64,000 bases of DNA from the NCBI GenBank assembly GCA_021166845.1, contig JAJPEP010000097.1, positions 1-64,000 on the forward strand. The letters run 5' to 3'. The stretch is from Thiobacillus sp. Its GTDB lineage: Bacteria > Pseudomonadota > Gammaproteobacteria > Burkholderiales > Thiobacillaceae. A program made the translations under genes and the position numbers. The notes under the pieces are model-generated. The model made no database searches and was not told the origin of the DNA. It was given only the letters and a program-made list of their open reading frames with translations. Positions 9,992-20,342 of the stretch are shown piece by piece; position 1 is the stretch's first letter; the number at the start of each line of letters is the position of its first letter.

Positions 9992-10975
9992 TCAGTTGAT
10001 TCCCAGGTCGCTCAGGGCCTTGTTGACCATGCCGGCCGGCATCGGCACGAAGCCGTCCTTGACCACCACTTCCTGGCCCTGCCTGGACAGAACCATCTTG
10101 AAGAACTCGCGCTCCAGGGGGGGCAGCGGCTGGTTCGGGCGCTTGTTCACATAGACGTACAGAACGCGCGACAGCGGGTAGGTCTTGTTGAGCGCATTCA
10201 CGGCATTCGCTTCCACGAAAGACTCGCCATCCTTCTTGGACAGCGCCACGGGACGCACGCCGGAAGTCCTGTATCCGATGCCGGAGTAGCCGATGGCGCC
10301 GATCTGGCCGGACACGCTCTGCACCACGGAGGCGGAACCGGGCTGCTCGGCGACGCGCTTGGAGAAATCACCCTTGCACAGGGCGTTCTTCTTGAAGTAG
10401 CCGTAGGTGCCCGACACCGAGTTGCGGCCATACAGGGCGACGGGACGGTTGGCCCAATCGCCGGTCATGCCGACGTCGCCCCACTTGGCGATTTCCTTGG
10501 CGCCGCCGCACTTGCGGGTCGAGGAAAAAATGGCATCGACCTGGGGAATGGACAGGCCGGGAACCGGGTTGTCCTTGTTGACGTACACGGCCAGGGCGTC
10601 GATCGCCACCGGCACGGCGGTGGGCTTGTAGCCATGCTTCTTCTCGAAGGCGACGATTTCCTCGTCCTTCATCGTCCGGCTCATGGGGCCGAAGTTGGAA
10701 GCGCCCTGGATCAGCGCGGGTGGCGCGGTCGAGGAACCGGCGCCCTGGATCTGGATGTTGACGTTGGGGTAGTTGCGCTTGTAGGTCTCGGCCCACAGCG
10801 TCATCAGGTTGTTCAGGGTGTCGGATCCGACGCTGGTGAAGTTGCCGGACACGCCGCTGGCCTTCTGGTAGGTCGGCAGCGCGGGGTCGACCTTGACGGC
10901 CTGGGCCAGCACGGCGGTTCCGACCAAAGAGCAGGCCAGGAAGCCGAGTGTGGCAACAATTTTTTTCTGAACCAT
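9992..10975 (-). CDS. pstS: Phosphate-binding protein PstS
   Basis: Signal peptide, [29 protein letters not shown]; first gene of the pst operon. Confidence 0.94.
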   Translation of the reverse strand: MVQKKIVATLGFLACSLVGTAVLAQAVKVDPALPTYQKASGVSGNFTSVGSDTLNNLMTLWAETYKRNYPNVNIQIQGAGSSTAPPALIQGASNFGPMSRTMKDEEIVAFEKKHGYKPTAVPVAIDALAVYVNKDNPVPGLSIPQVDAIFSSTRKCGGAKEIAKWGDVGMTGDWANRPVALYGRNSVSGTYGYFKKNALCKGDFSKRVAEQPGSASVVQSVSGQIGAIGYSGIGYRTSGVRPVALSKKDGESFVEANAVNALNKTYPLSRVLYVYVNKRPNQPLPPLEREFFKMVLSRQGQEVVVKDGFVPMPAGMVNKALSDLGIN

Positions 10976-11082
10976 GAGCTTAATCTCCAATGAAGTAACG
11001 GGGGCTTGGACTTTTCTCCAAATGCAAAACTGCACGAACGATTAACTTCCGTCGTTCAGCGATCGCTACGATAGGGATCGAG

Positions 11083-11101
11083 TGTTACGGTTTCGTGACG
11101 G
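11083..11101 (-). promoter_or_regulatory. Putative Pho box upstream of pstS
   Basis: Minus strand CCGTCACGAAACCGTAACA compared with CTGTCATAAAACTGTCA: two direct half-sites 11 bp apart. Confidence 0.65.
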
Positions 11102-11351
11102 TTACGTTTCCCGGGGCCGGGTCTGGCCGTCTTGGCGTGGTCGAGGGTATGGGTTGGGGAGGCGGGCCGGCTGCAGCCGATGAACGGGCTGGCCTGGTAT
11201 GCGCTGGGGATGGCCTGGCAACATTGCAACGAGCCGGAACGGGTGGCGGCGGTGATCGAACACGCGCTGTCGCACGATCCGCAGACGGCGCAGCGGCTGA
11301 TCCGCGACACCGGCCGCGGCGACTTTATGCATCGGCTGGGCTCAACGCAGT

Positions 11352-11410
11352 TGTAGGGTTCGCTTTGCGCACGCGGCATTCCGACAAATGGTGCGCAGGC
11401 GCACCCTACA
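11352..11410. repeat. Intergenic inverted-repeat element (REP/MITE-like)
   Basis: TGTAGGGTTCGCTTTGCGCAC ... GTGCGCAGGCGCACCCTACA, about 20-bp near-perfect terminal arms. Confidence 0.7.
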
Positions 11411-11448
11411 GGAACAGGAAGCGGCCTAGGGCTGAAGAATTTGGACGT

Positions 11449-11477
11449 AAAAAGCCAGCCCCAAGGCTGGCTTTTTT
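11449..11477. terminator. Bidirectional Rho-independent terminator-like hairpin
   Basis: AAAAAGCCAGCCCCAAGGCTGGCTTTTTT. Confidence 0.8.
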
Positions 11478-11480
11478 GTT

Positions 11481-11963
11481 GCGCGCCCGGGCCTGCTGCA
11501 GTTCGACACCCAGTGGCTGGCGGTGAAGGAAGCCGCGATTCCCGCGCTGATCGGCGTGGCCGTGCTGGTTTCCACCCGCACCCGCTACCCGCTGGTGAAA
11601 GCCCTGCTCTACAAGCCGACGCTGATCGATGTGGCGCGGGTGCAGCAGCATCTCGACGCGCGCGGCACGGCGCGGGATTTCGAGGCGCGCCTGCAGAACG
11701 CCACCTACATGTTGGGCGGCGCCTTCTTTTTCTCCGCGGCGATGAATTTTTTCCTGGCCACCTGGATCGTCACCAGTCCGGCCGGCAGCGAGGCGTTCAA
11801 TGCCAAGCTCGGGCGCCTGACCCTGTTGAGCTATCCGATGATCGCCCTGCCTTCGATGCTGATGATGCTGGGCGCGCTCTACTACCTTGCGCGGGCGACG
11901 CGCGAGCTGGCCGGACTGAAGCTGACGGAAGCGTTGAAGGTTGGCGACACCCACCCGCAATAA
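11481..11963 (+). pseudogene. 5'-truncated VC0807-like membrane protein gene
   Basis: Frame ARPGLLQFDTQWLAVKEAAIPALIGVAVLVSTRTRYPLVKALLYKP... runs in from the terminator with no proper start; hydrophobic C-terminal half is intact. Confidence 0.6.
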
Positions 11964-12053
11964 TTCATTTCGGGCAGCGCCGCCACGTTTCCGGTCGCGC
12001 TGCGCGTGCCGCAAGCCGGCGCTCGGATTCGCGTCCGAAAAATCCACTCCGCC

Positions 12054-13454
12054 TCACTGCCAGCCGCCGCCCAGCACCTTGTACAGCGTCACCCGATTGG
12101 CGGCATCGGCCTGGCGCGCGCCGATCAGGTCAAGCTCGGCGGCATACAGCGTGCGCTGGGCGTCGAGCAGGCCCAGGTAGCTGTCCACCCCGCCCTTGTA
12201 GCGGGCTTCCGACAGGCGGAAGCCCGATTCGGTGGCCTCGACCAGCCGTCGGCGCGCATCGAGCTGTTCGGCTAGCGTGGCGCGTTCGGCGAGCGCATCG
12301 GCCACTTCGCGGAACGCGCTCTGGATCGCCTTCTCGTACTGCGCGACGTGGATGTCGCGCTGCACCTCGGCCACCTCAAGACTCGCCTGCAGGCGACCCG
12401 CCTCGAAGATCGGGATGCGGACCTGCGGAATGAAGCTCCAGGTCCCGGAGCCGCCATCGAACAGGCCGCCCAGCGTGCTGCTCGCGCTGCCGGCGGCGGC
12501 TGTCAGGCTGATGCTGGGGAAGAAGGCTGCGCGTGCGGCGCCGATGCTGGCGTTGGCGGCACGCAGGGCGCGTTCGGCCTGCAGGATGTCGGGGCGGCGG
12601 ACGAGCACCTCGGACGGCACGCCGGCCGGCAATTCGGCCACCGCGCTGATGCTGTCGGTGAGGGTGGCGGGCAGCAGTTCCGCGGGCACCGGGGCGCCGA
12701 CGATGAGTGCGAGCGCGTTCTCGTCCTGCGCAACGAAGCTGCGATAGCGGGCGGCGTCGGCGCGCGCATTGTGCAGCAGGGTCTCCGCCTGGTGCAGGTC
12801 GAGTGCAGAGACCGCACCGGCTTCGAAGCTGCGGCGCGTCAGGTCATGGGACTTCTGCCGCGTTTCGTACGTGCTGCGTGCCAGCGCCAGGCGCTCGCGA
12901 TCGGCGGCGAGCGTCAGCCAGGCGTTGGCGACTTCGGCCGCCAGGCTGATCTGCGCGCTGCGCCGTGCCTCCTCGGTGCCGAGATAGGTTTCCAGCGCCT
13001 GGGCGTTGAGGCTGCGGATGCGGCCGAAGAAATCCAGCTCGTAAGCGGAGAAGCCGATGGTGGCGCTGTAGCTGCGGTTGACCTCGGCCTCGCCGTTGCT
13101 GGTCAGATCCTCCGGCAGGCGCTGTGCATTCATGCCGCCGCTGGCGCCGACAGCGGGGAACAGGTCGGCGCGCTGGATGCGGTACTGCGCCCGCGCTTTC
13201 TCGATGTTAAGCGCGGCGACGCGCAGGTCGCGGTTGTTGGCGAGCGCCAGCGCGATCGCCTCGCGCAGCCGGGCGTCGGCGAAGTAGTCGCGCCAGGCGA
13301 TGGCGTCGGCCGGCGCCGCCTCTGCAGCAGCCGGGGCCGCATTCGGGAAACCGGTCGCTACCGGCGCCGCCGGGCGCTCGTAGCTCGGGATCATGGTGCA
13401 GCCGCTCGCCAGCGCGGCGGCCAGCGCAAGGGTCAGGGTGCGTAACGGGGTCAT
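12054..13454 (-). CDS. RND efflux outer-membrane lipoprotein (NodT/OprM family)
   Basis: [14 protein letters not shown] lipobox; [19 protein letters not shown]; stop-start overlap with the RND gene. Confidence 0.93.
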   Translation of the reverse strand: MTPLRTLTLALAAALASGCTMIPSYERPAAPVATGFPNAAPAAAEAAPADAIAWRDYFADARLREAIALALANNRDLRVAALNIEKARAQYRIQRADLFPAVGASGGMNAQRLPEDLTSNGEAEVNRSYSATIGFSAYELDFFGRIRSLNAQALETYLGTEEARRSAQISLAAEVANAWLTLAADRERLALARSTYETRQKSHDLTRRSFEAGAVSALDLHQAETLLHNARADAARYRSFVAQDENALALIVGAPVPAELLPATLTDSISAVAELPAGVPSEVLVRRPDILQAERALRAANASIGAARAAFFPSISLTAAAGSASSTLGGLFDGGSGTWSFIPQVRIPIFEAGRLQASLEVAEVQRDIHVAQYEKAIQSAFREVADALAERATLAEQLDARRRLVEATESGFRLSEARYKGGVDSYLGLLDAQRTLYAAELDLIGARQADAANRVTLYKVLGGGWQ

Positions 13455-16400
13455 CGCTTGAGCTCCTGCGGGACAGCAGGAACCGCGGGTTCCGTCTGCC
13501 GTTTGTCCTTGAAAATGCGCTTGATCACCACGTAGAACAGCGGAATGAAGAAAATACCGATCACGGTGCCGGCGATGGTGCCGCCGAGCACGCCGGTGCC
13601 GACGGCGTTCTGGGCGCCGGAACCGGCGCCGGTGGCGATGGCCAGCGGCAGCACGCCGAAGCCGAAGGCGAGCGAGGTCATCAGGATGGGGCGCAAGCGC
13701 ATGCGCACCGCGGTCAGCGTGGCGGCGATCAGGTCACGGCCCTCCTGCTCCATCTGCGCCTTGGCGAATTCGACGATGAGGATCGCGTTCTTCGATGACA
13801 GACCGATGGTGGCGAGCAAGGCGACCTGGAAATAGACGTCGTTCGACAGCCCCCGCCCGCTGGCTGCAACCACCGCACCGAACACGCCAAGCGGCACCAC
13901 CAGCATCACCGCGAACGGCACCGACCAGCTCTCGTACAGCGCGGCGAGGCACAGGAACACCACCAGCAGCGACAGCGCATAGAGCGCCGGCGCCTGGGTC
14001 CCGGAGCGACGCTCCTCGAAGGAAGATCCGATCCATTCATGGCCGATGCCGGTCGGCAGTTTGGCGATGATCTCTTCCACTGCCGCCATGGCGTCGCCCG
14101 ACGACAGCCCCGGCGCCGCCTGGCCGAGCAGTTCGACCGAAGGCTGGCCGTTGTGGCGTTCCAGGCGCGGCGAGCCGTACGCCCAGTGCGCGGTGGTGAA
14201 CGCCGACAGCGGCACCATCTCGCCCTGTTTGTTGCGCACATACCACTTGGCCAGATCGTCCGGCTTCATGCGTGCGTCGGCGTCGGCCTGCAGATACACT
14301 TTCTTGATGCGCCCACGGTCGATGAAATCGTTGACGTAGGTGCCGCCCCAGGCTGTGGCCAGCGTCTCGTTGATGTCCTCCACCGAAACTCCGAGCGCCC
14401 CGGCCTTCGCGTGGTCGATGTCGAGCTGGTATTCGGGGACGTCCTCCTGCCCGTTGGGCCGCACACCGACCAGACGCTTGTCCTGCGCGGCCATGCCGAG
14501 GAACTGGTTGCGCGCGGCGATCAGGGCGTCGTGGCCGAGGCCTGCGCGGTCCTGCAACTGCACGCTGAAGCCGCTGGAGGTGCCGAGTTCGAGCACGGCC
14601 GGCGGCACGAAGGCGAACACCATCGCCTCCTTGATCTGCGAGAACGCGCCCATGGCCCGTCCGGCGATCGACTTCACGTCCTGCCCTGGCGCCTGGCGCT
14701 GGTCCCAGGGCTCGAGATTGACGAATCCGATGCCCATGTTCTGGCCCTGGCCGGCGAAGCTGAAGCCGGCGGCGGCGAAGATCGAGCGCACGTTGCCCTT
14801 CTCGTTCCCGAGATACTGGTGCTCGATCTTCTTCAGGACCTCGACGGTGCGCTCCTGGGTCGCGCCGGCCGGCAGGATGACCTGGGTGAACATCACGCCC
14901 TGGTCCTCCTCCGGCAGGAAGGAGGTCGGCATGCGCAGGAACAGCAGCGCCAGCACGCCGACGATGGCGATATAGATCGCCAGGAAGCGCAGGCTGCGGC
15001 CGAGAATCTTGCCGACTGCCGACTCGTAGCGCTGCGTGTTGCGGGCGAACATGCGGTTGAACCAGCCGAAGAAGCCGGACAGCCAGCCGCCCTCGCCGTG
15101 GCCGTGGCCCCTGGAGACGGGCTTCAGCATCGTCGCGCACAGCGCCGGGGTGAAGATGATCGCCACCAGCACCGACAGCGCCATCGCCGAGACGATGGTG
15201 ATCGAGAACTGGCGGTAGATGACGCCGGTCGAGCCGCCGAAGAAAGCCATCGGCACGAACACGGCGGACAGCACCAGGCCAATGCCGACCAGCGCCCCGG
15301 TGATCTGGCGCATCGACTTCTTGGTCGCCTCCTTGGGCGAGAGGCCCTCCTCGGTCATGATGCGCTCGACGTTCTCCACCACGACGATGGCGTCGTCGAC
15401 CAGCAGGCCGATCGCGAGCACCAGGCCGAACATGGTGAGCGTATTGATCGAGAAACCGAACGCGGCCATCACCCCGAAGGTGCCGAGCAGGACGACCGGC
15501 ACGGCGATGGTCGGGATCAGCGTCGCGCGGAAATTCTGCAGGAAGAGGTACATCACCAGGAACACCAGGATGACCGCCTCGACCAGGGTCTGCACCACGT
15601 TCATGATCGAGATCCTGACGAAGGGCGTGGTGTCGTACGGCACGACGGTCTCGACCCCGGGCGGGAAGTAGGCCTTCATCTGCTCGATCCTGGCCTTCAC
15701 GGCTTCCGCGGTGTCGAGCGCGTTGGCGCCCGCGGCGAGCTTGATGCCGATGCCCGAGGCGGGCTGGCCGTTGAAGCGGCCGACGATGCCGTAGTTCTCC
15801 GCGCCGATCTCGACGCGGGCGATGTCCTTCAGGCGCACCTCCCCGCCCTGCGCCGAGCTCCGCAACAGGATCCGCTCGAACTCCCCGACGGTCTGGAGCC
15901 GGCTCTGCGCGGTGATCGAGGCGGTGAAGCCCTGCCCCGCCACCGCCGGCGTGCCGCCAAGCTGGCCGGCCGCGACCTGGTTGTTCTGCGCGAGGATCGC
16001 GTCCTGCACGTCTTCGAGCGAGAGCCTGTAGTTGTTCAGCTTGGCCGGATCGAGCCAGATGCGCATGGCGTACTGGGCGCCGAACACCTGCACCTCGCCG
16101 ACGCCGGTGACGCGCGACAAGGGCTCCTGCACGGTCGAGTTGAGGAAGTCGGCGAGGTCGGTCCGGCTCATGGAACCGTCCGTGGAGACGAAGCCGACGA
16201 TCATGAGGACGTTGCGCGTCGACTTCACCACCTGCACGCCCTGCTGCTGCACCGCCAGCGGCAGCAGCGGCAGCGCGAGTTGAAGCTTGTTCTGCGTTTG
16301 CACCTGCGCGATGTCGGGATCGGTGCCGGCGTCGAAGGTGAGAGTCACCGTGGCGCGGCCGTAGGAATCGGACTGCGAGCTCATGTAGAGCAGGTTGTCG

Positions 16401-16615
16401 AGGCCGGTCAGCTTCTGCTCGATGACCTGGGTGACCGAATCCTCCACCGTCTTCGCCGAGGCGCCGGGATAGCTGGCGTTGATGGCGACGGTGGGCGGCG
16501 CGATGGCCGGGTATTGCGATACCGGCAGCGCCAGAATGGACAGCACGCCGGCGAGCATGATGACGATGGCGATGACCCACGCGAAGATGGGTCGGTCGAT
16601 GAAGAAACGGGCCAT
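13451..16615 (-). CDS. RND multidrug efflux transporter (HAE1, AcrB/MexB type)
   Basis: 1054 aa; [46 protein letters not shown]. Confidence 0.97.
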   Translation of the reverse strand: MARFFIDRPIFAWVIAIVIMLAGVLSILALPVSQYPAIAPPTVAINASYPGASAKTVEDSVTQVIEQKLTGLDNLLYMSSQSDSYGRATVTLTFDAGTDPDIAQVQTQNKLQLALPLLPLAVQQQGVQVVKSTRNVLMIVGFVSTDGSMSRTDLADFLNSTVQEPLSRVTGVGEVQVFGAQYAMRIWLDPAKLNNYRLSLEDVQDAILAQNNQVAAGQLGGTPAVAGQGFTASITAQSRLQTVGEFERILLRSSAQGGEVRLKDIARVEIGAENYGIVGRFNGQPASGIGIKLAAGANALDTAEAVKARIEQMKAYFPPGVETVVPYDTTPFVRISIMNVVQTLVEAVILVFLVMYLFLQNFRATLIPTIAVPVVLLGTFGVMAAFGFSINTLTMFGLVLAIGLLVDDAIVVVENVERIMTEEGLSPKEATKKSMRQITGALVGIGLVLSAVFVPMAFFGGSTGVIYRQFSITIVSAMALSVLVAIIFTPALCATMLKPVSRGHGHGEGGWLSGFFGWFNRMFARNTQRYESAVGKILGRSLRFLAIYIAIVGVLALLFLRMPTSFLPEEDQGVMFTQVILPAGATQERTVEVLKKIEHQYLGNEKGNVRSIFAAAGFSFAGQGQNMGIGFVNLEPWDQRQAPGQDVKSIAGRAMGAFSQIKEAMVFAFVPPAVLELGTSSGFSVQLQDRAGLGHDALIAARNQFLGMAAQDKRLVGVRPNGQEDVPEYQLDIDHAKAGALGVSVEDINETLATAWGGTYVNDFIDRGRIKKVYLQADADARMKPDDLAKWYVRNKQGEMVPLSAFTTAHWAYGSPRLERHNGQPSVELLGQAAPGLSSGDAMAAVEEIIAKLPTGIGHEWIGSSFEERRSGTQAPALYALSLLVVFLCLAALYESWSVPFAVMLVVPLGVFGAVVAASGRGLSNDVYFQVALLATIGLSSKNAILIVEFAKAQMEQEGRDLIAATLTAVRMRLRPILMTSLAFGFGVLPLAIATGAGSGAQNAVGTGVLGGTIAGTVIGIFFIPLFYVVIKRIFKDKRQTEPAVPAVPQELKR

Positions 16616-16626
16616 GGCGCGCTACC

Positions 16627-17823
16627 TCACTTCGCCACGGCGGCGGGTGCCGCGGGCGCGGCTGCCGCGGCCCCTGCCTCCTGCGCCTGCACCGGGCTGC
16701 CCGGGCGCGCCTTCTGCAGGCCTTCGACGATGACGCGGTCGCCCGGGGCGAGCCCTTCGCTCACCACCCACTTGTCGCCGATCGACTGCCCGGTCTTGAC
16801 GACGCGCGGCTCGACCGTGTTTTCGGCATTCACCAGCATCACCGTCGCATTGCCGTGCGGATCGCGGCTCACCGCCGCGTGCGGCAGCAGGATGGCATTA
16901 TCCTGCGTGCCCTGGGTCAGGCGCGCCCGCACGTACATGCCGGGCAGCAGTTCGCCCTTGGAGTTGGGGAACACCGCGCGCAACGTGACGCTGCCGGTGC
17001 CTTCATCGACCGTCACTTCGGAAAAAGCCAGCCTGCCCTCGACACCGTAGACGCTGCCATCTTCCAGCACCAACTGGACCGGCGCGGCATTGCCGGCGGC
17101 GCGCTGCAGCCGGCCGGATTCAAGATCGCGCCGCATGCGCAGCATGTCGGCGCTGGACTGGGTCAGGTCGACATAGATCGGGTCGAGCTTCTGCACGGTG
17201 GCCAGCGCGTCGGCCTGGTTGGCGGTGACCAGCGCCCCCGGCGTCACCGCCGAGCGGCTGATGCGGCCCGCGATCGGCGAGGTGACGCGGGTGTAGCCGA
17301 GATCGATCCGCGTCCGGTCGAGCGCGGCCCTTGCGGCGCCGACGTCGGCCTGCGCCTGCTTCAACGCGGCATCCGCTTCGTCGTTGGCCTGCTTGCTCAC
17401 CGCCTCGATTTTCACCAGCTCGGCGTAGCGCCCGGCCTTCAGCCGCGCCGCGTACAGATTCGCTTCGGCACGCGCCAGATTGGCCTGCGCACTGTCGAAG
17501 GCCGCCTGATACGTGGCGGGGTCGATCCGGTACAGCACTTGCCCCGCCTTGACCTCGCTGCCTTCCTTGAACAGGCGTTCCTTGACGATGCCGGTCACCT
17601 GCGGACGCAGTTCGGCAATCTGATAAGGTGAAGTGCGTCCGGGCAGTTCGGAGGCCACTGGAACGGATTCGGTCTGCACCGTCATCACCGTGACGGCCGG
17701 TGCGCCCGCCCCGCCCGCGCCCGGTCCGGGCGGCGCTTCCTTGCCCCCGCAGGCGGCAAGCAGGAAGGCACCCGCCAGCGCGAGGCCCAGCGGGATGAAA
17801 GGCAGGTTGCGAGGAGTCTGCAT
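16627..17823 (-). CDS. RND efflux periplasmic adaptor (AcrA/MexA type)
   Basis: Lipobox LAACGGKE; ELPGRTSPYQIAELRPQVTGIVKERLFKEGSEVKAGQVLY. Confidence 0.95.
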   Translation of the reverse strand: MQTPRNLPFIPLGLALAGAFLLAACGGKEAPPGPGAGGAGAPAVTVMTVQTESVPVASELPGRTSPYQIAELRPQVTGIVKERLFKEGSEVKAGQVLYRIDPATYQAAFDSAQANLARAEANLYAARLKAGRYAELVKIEAVSKQANDEADAALKQAQADVGAARAALDRTRIDLGYTRVTSPIAGRISRSAVTPGALVTANQADALATVQKLDPIYVDLTQSSADMLRMRRDLESGRLQRAAGNAAPVQLVLEDGSVYGVEGRLAFSEVTVDEGTGSVTLRAVFPNSKGELLPGMYVRARLTQGTQDNAILLPHAAVSRDPHGNATVMLVNAENTVEPRVVKTGQSIGDKWVVSEGLAPGDRVIVEGLQKARPGSPVQAQEAGAAAAAPAAPAAVAK

Positions 17824-17981
17824 GGTTGACCTTTTGAAATGGCACGGCCAGCAACCCGACGTGGGCGGCCGGCCGATCCAAACTAGAATGAATATTCAAT
17901 CTACATTATAATTTATTCAATTGCAAGATTGGCCCACTGCACGATTCAACATTCGCTTGGGCACCCAGACCGGAGATCCAC

Positions 17982-18599
17982 ATGTCAGCCGCCATTAACC
18001 AAAACACGGAAGCGCCGCGTGCCGAAGCACGCCGCACGCAAATTCGCGCCGCCGCCGAGGAATGCTTCCGCATGCACGGTTTCCACGGCACCAGCATCGC
18101 GCAAATATCGAAAGCGGCCGGCATGAGCACCGGGCACATCTACCATTATTTCGAGAACAAGGAAGCGATCATTGCCGACATCGTCGCCCAGGATCTGGAG
18201 CGCCTGCTGACGCTGACCGCCGAACTGCGCGCGGCGAGCGACGTCAAGGCAGCCATGATCGAGCGCGCGGTCGAGGGCGTGCAAGCCAACCTTGATCCCG
18301 ACACGGCCGGATTGCAGCTTGAAATCGTCGCCGAGGCGGCGCGCAACCCGCATATTGCCGGCATCGTTCAGGCGGCGGACCGGCAGTGCATCGGCAGCCT
18401 GATCGAAACGATCCGGACCCTGCGTCAGGCCGCCGGCCACCGTGACAGCAAGGCAACGCTCGCGGGCATGGCCGAGGCCATCGCGGCCATGTTCGAGGGC
18501 CTGCGCATTCGCGCCATCCGCAACCCGGACATTGACCGCGATGAAGTGGTAAGGATGTTTCGTCGCATGGTCAACGACCTGCTCTCACAAACCACATAG
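17982..18599 (+). CDS. TetR/AcrR-family regulator divergent from the RND operon
   Basis: RRTQIRAAAEECFRMHGFHGTSIAQISKAAGMSTGHIYHYFENKEAII. Confidence 0.93.
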   Translation: MSAAINQNTEAPRAEARRTQIRAAAEECFRMHGFHGTSIAQISKAAGMSTGHIYHYFENKEAIIADIVAQDLERLLTLTAELRAASDVKAAMIERAVEGVQANLDPDTAGLQLEIVAEAARNPHIAGIVQAADRQCIGSLIETIRTLRQAAGHRDSKATLAGMAEAIAAMFEGLRIRAIRNPDIDRDEVVRMFRRMVNDLLSQTT

Positions 18600-18721
18600 C
18601 GCAGACGCGTATGCCGCCCCGACAGGCCACGAGAGGCAGTTTCCACGCTGGATTCCAGCAAACCCCAATAAAAAATTGCCTGGCGCGCCGCGTGGATGGA
18701 TTGCGGCAGAAACGGGTTTCC

Positions 18722-19405
18722 CTATTTGAACAGGAAGAGCAACTTCTCGTCGCCTACTTCGATCGTGTCGTTGGGCGACAGGGGGCGGGGCTCATGGCCG
18801 ATGGATTTCCCGTTCAGGCGCGCTGGGGTTTTCCCCTCGACATGGGTGATGAAATAGCCGTGCGGGCGGGAGTTGATCACCGCAAGCTGCTTGCCGGGTA
18901 TGCCGAAGACATGCAGCACTTCGGACAATTCGATTTCCCGGCTTGACCGGGTGCCATCGAACGCGCGGACCAGTCCCAGCCGCCCCCCTTTCTTGAGGCG
19001 GAACGCCTTCTTTGCCGTCGCCAGCGAATAGGCGCCGACCGGCTGGGCGGGCGCGTTGCGCTCCAGGACCGAGGCCTGAATGATCATCGTCCTGTCGAAG
19101 CTGGGGCCATCGATCGCCTTGTGGTTCCGGTAGCGAATCTGCACGCCGGCAATCTCGATGACGTCGTCGTTTTGAAGGATGTGCCGGGTAACGGGCTGGC
19201 CATTCACCACGGTGCCATTGGTGCTGCCCAGATCTTCCAGGAAGTCATCGTTGCCGATCGAGGTGATGCGGGCATGCGAGCGGCTGACGCCATCGATGGC
19301 CAGGCACAGGTCGCTGTCGGGCAGGCTGCCGATCGTGAAGCTGGCATCGTTGAGAAACCGGTTTTCGGTGACCGTTCCGTTTTGACTGACGATGAGTTTT
19401 GCCAT
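18722..19405 (-). CDS. FHA-domain protein (two FHA-like halves)
   Basis: MAKLIVSQNGTVTENRFLNDASFTIGSLPDSDLCLAIDGVSRSHARITSIGNDDFLEDLGSTNGTVVNGQPV; second half ITHVEGKTPARLNGKSIGHEPRPLSPNDTIEVGDEKLLF. Confidence 0.9.
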   Translation of the reverse strand: MAKLIVSQNGTVTENRFLNDASFTIGSLPDSDLCLAIDGVSRSHARITSIGNDDFLEDLGSTNGTVVNGQPVTRHILQNDDVIEIAGVQIRYRNHKAIDGPSFDRTMIIQASVLERNAPAQPVGAYSLATAKKAFRLKKGGRLGLVRAFDGTRSSREIELSEVLHVFGIPGKQLAVINSRPHGYFITHVEGKTPARLNGKSIGHEPRPLSPNDTIEVGDEKLLFLFK

Positions 19406-19410
19406 GGGCT

Positions 19411-20247
19411 TTAGTGTCCAAAGAGCCAGCCGAAAAAGCCGTGCTTTTTCGCGGCGGAGGTTTGCGTTCCGACCTTCGCCAAAATGACGGAGATGTTGTC
19501 TTCGCCGCCGTTGTCGTTGGCGATCATGACCAGCTGGCTGGCGGCAAGCGGCAGGTTGGCCTGGAGCGAATTGAGCACCAGTTCGATGTCCGCATTGTCG
19601 ACCATGTCGTTCAGGCCGTCCGAGCAGAGCAGGTAGAGGTCGCCCGGCAGGGCTTCGCACACGTCCAGCGCAACGTCCACCTCGGCCTGCAGGCCCAGTC
19701 CGCGCGTCACCAGATGGCGGTTGTGTGAGGTGGCCGCGGCCTCCGCGCTGAGGATTCCCTGGTCGATCTGCTCCTGCAGCAAGGAATGGTCATGCGTCAA
19801 CAATTCCAGCCGGTTCGCGCGCAGCCGATAGATGCGGGAATCGCCGATGTGCGCCAGGGTGACGTGGTTGTTTTTAAACAGCAGCAGCGCCAGGGTTGAG
19901 CCCATGGCCTGTTCCCGGCTAGTGTGCTCGCGCTGCGCGCGGCTTTCGCCTTCCAGGTAGATCGCGCGGTTGGCTCGCTTGACGACCTCTTCCAGGACGT
20001 CGGCCACCCCGCCGTCCTGGTGCGTTTTGTCCTTCAGGGCCCGGGTCAATCCCTCGACGATGACCTGGGTGGTGATGTGGCTGGCCACGTCGCCCGACTG
20101 GTAGCCGCCCATGCCATCCGACAACACCAGCAGGCCCAGTTCGCCGACGGTGGCGATGCTGTCTTCGTTCAGGCTTCGCAGCCTGCCCGGATCCGTCCTG
20201 GCGGCGATCTCGAGCGAAAGCGGGGTATTGGGTGCGGTGGTTGACAA
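19411..20247 (-). CDS. PP2C-family Ser/Thr phosphatase (Stp/PppA-like)
   Basis: RTDPGRLRSLNEDSIA, VLSDGMGGYQSGDVAS, LAHIGDSRIYRLR, LLCSDGLNDMV; TTG start at 20247 inferred because the ORF ATG lies inside the divergent gene. Confidence 0.88.
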   Translation of the reverse strand: MSTTAPNTPLSLEIAARTDPGRLRSLNEDSIATVGELGLLVLSDGMGGYQSGDVASHITTQVIVEGLTRALKDKTHQDGGVADVLEEVVKRANRAIYLEGESRAQREHTSREQAMGSTLALLLFKNNHVTLAHIGDSRIYRLRANRLELLTHDHSLLQEQIDQGILSAEAAATSHNRHLVTRGLGLQAEVDVALDVCEALPGDLYLLCSDGLNDMVDNADIELVLNSLQANLPLAASQLVMIANDNGGEDNISVILAKVGTQTSAAKKHGFFGWLFGH

Positions 20248-20342
20248 AGCGAGAGTCCCTTTTGTGTTTGTTATACTTTCTTCAACGAAGATTCTCTCAC
20301 CCTGAATCGCACAGAAGCAAGCCGCCCACCACGCCTTACCAC

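Noticed and set aside
11132-11356. 74-aa ORF (GLAWYALGMAWQHCNEPERVAAVIEHALSHDPQTAQRLIRDTG...)
   Set aside because: Possibly a TPR-like gene fragment in the decayed region downstream of the Pho box, but no motif or start is strong enough for a call.
14037-17050. Very long opposite-strand or alternate-frame ORFs (847 and 1003 aa) over the RND genes, and similar shadow ORFs throughout
   Set aside because: They overlap strongly supported genes; compositions are Arg/Ala/Gly/His-rich as expected for shadow frames in high-GC DNA.
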